This document shows positions 6,748 through 7,401 of a stretch of 7,401 bases of DNA, piece by piece. The translations under genes were made by a program, and so were the position numbers. The stretch's first letter is position 1. Every line of letters begins with the position of its first letter. The notes below the pieces were generated by a model. That model saw nothing but the letters and a program-made list of their open reading frames with translations. It searched no databases and had not been told where the DNA came from. The DNA comes from an uncultured Synechococcus sp. (lineage in GTDB: Bacteria; Cyanobacteriota; Cyanobacteriia; PCC-6307; Cyanobiaceae), in assembly GCA_913040905.1 (NCBI GenBank), contig CAJWIC010000062.1:1-7401 (forward strand), in the 5' to 3' direction.

Positions 6748-7346
6748 GCATTGCGACCACCACAGAGTTGATCTGTTTTCTGGTGCTGTCCGCGGTCGTG
6801 GTGATCGGGGCTCTGGGCGTCGTTCTGCTCAGCAACATCGTTTATTCCGCCTTCCTGCTTGGTGGGGTGTTCATGGCGGTGGCTGGTCTTTATCTGCTGC
6901 TGAACGCCAGTTTTGTCGCCGCTGCCCAGGTTCTGGTTTACGTGGGAGCGATCAATGTGTTGATCCTGTTCGCGATCATGCTCGTGAACAAGCGAGAGGA
7001 CCTCAAGGCCATCGCTGGATTGAAACTCCGGCGGGCTGTCTCCGGCGGGGTCTGCCTGGGCTTGCTGGCGTTGTTGGTGCGTGTTGTGCTCACCACCCCA
7101 TGGGCTCTGCCTGGCCCCGCTGCCGTCGGTGAGGAAGCAACCGCCCGCATCGGAGAGCACCTGTTCACCGATTACCTCCTGCCCTTCGAAGTGGCGTCTG
7201 TGCTGCTGCTGATGGCGATGATCGGTGCCATCGTCCTGGCTCGCCGCGATGTGTTGGCAACCGATGTTGTCACCGGTGAAGCGGCTGATCAGGGCCTGAT
7301 TGAAAAATCCCGCACGCCGCTGCTGGTTGAGCGGCCCTCTTCCTGA
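6744..7346 (+). CDS. ndhG: NAD(P)H-quinone oxidoreductase subunit 6 (NdhG, NuoJ homologue)
   Basis: This 200-residue membrane-arm subunit has about five transmembrane segments, at roughly 8-28, 33-53, 57-80, 101-117 and 143-166. The third contains the family hallmark [19 protein letters not shown] (62-80), including the conserved Tyr-x-Gly of the helix with the pi-bulge in NuoJ that links the quinone site to proton channels. The last segment, [18 protein letters not shown], ends in a polar C-terminal tail of about 30 residues. The start is fixed by the ATGA overlap with ndhI and by the AAGGAG at 6730-6735. The stop is 10 bp before the ndhE start. Confidence 0.96.
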   Translation: MSIATTTELICFLVLSAVVVIGALGVVLLSNIVYSAFLLGGVFMAVAGLYLLLNASFVAAAQVLVYVGAINVLILFAIMLVNKREDLKAIAGLKLRRAVSGGVCLGLLALLVRVVLTTPWALPGPAAVGEEATARIGEHLFTDYLLPFEVASVLLLMAMIGAIVLARRDVLATDVVTGEAADQGLIEKSRTPLLVERPSS

Positions 7347-7356
7347 CACCTGAACG

Positions 7357-7401
7357 ATGACCGAGCTTCTGTCCCAACTCCCTTCGCTTCAGGCCTTTCT
7401 G
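7357..7401 (+). CDS. ndhE: Probable NAD(P)H-quinone oxidoreductase subunit 4L (NdhE), N-terminal 15 codons
   Basis: An ATG at 7357 opens a frame that runs without a stop to the window end and encodes MTELLSQLPSLQAFL. Its 10-bp spacing from ndhG, same strand, and the conserved cyanobacterial and plastid ndhA-I-G-E order make it the NdhE (NuoK-like) membrane subunit. Fifteen residues alone would not identify it, so the name rests mainly on position. The 3' part lies outside the window. Confidence 0.75.
   Translation, partial: MTELLSQLPSLQAFL

Noticed and set aside
6585..7349. Long minus-strand open frame (254 codons) opposite ndhG and the ndhI 3' end
   Set aside because: The translation is rich in Gln/His/Asp, as expected for the antisense of a hydrophobic GC-rich gene, with no domain; ndhG on the plus strand is certain.

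Overview
The window looks like a gene-dense, high-GC chromosomal segment of a cyanobacterium, most likely a marine picocyanobacterium (Synechococcus/Prochlorococcus lineage). The evidence is the contiguous ndhA-ndhI-ndhG-ndhE order of the photosynthetic NDH-1 complex, a DUF3352 protein (a family I know mainly from cyanobacteria), tiny intergenic gaps and mostly weak Shine-Dalgarno sequences. The placement rests on gene content and protein similarity recalled from memory, not on a search. I see no mobile element, CRISPR array, tRNA or rRNA.

Layout. Positions 1-227 hold the 3' end of trpB on the plus strand (tryptophan synthase beta). Immediately convergent to it, on the minus strand, is a two-gene unit: a single-domain rhodanese (1208-1561) followed by hrcA (234-1208), the CIRCE-binding heat-shock repressor. 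The rhodanese stop and the hrcA start overlap by one base. A 53-bp divergent intergenic region (1562-1614) carries a perfect 14-bp palindrome. From 1615 to the window end every gene is on the plus strand: a membrane-anchored DUF3352 protein, a SixA-type histidine phosphatase overlapping its 3' end, citrate synthase (GTG start), then ndhA, ndhI, ndhG and the first 15 codons of ndhE.

How the genes relate. NdhA, NdhG and NdhE are membrane-arm subunits of NDH-1, and NdhI is the peripheral-arm 2x[4Fe-4S] subunit next to the ferredoxin/plastoquinone electron path. Together they belong to the complex that drives respiration, cyclic electron flow and, in specialised forms, CO2 uptake. Citrate synthase lies 24 bp upstream of ndhA, so a carbon-entry enzyme of the TCA pathway may share a transcript with respiratory-complex genes. 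Spacing from DUF3352 to ndhE is tight throughout (overlaps or gaps of 71 bp or less), which allows one long transcript, though internal promoters cannot be excluded.

This is mostly ordinary core-genome sequence. I found no convincing undescribed system. The points most worth a second look are the 14-bp palindrome in the divergent promoter region, an 18-bp perfect palindrome inside sixA, the uncharacterised DUF3352 protein, and the unresolved sixA start.
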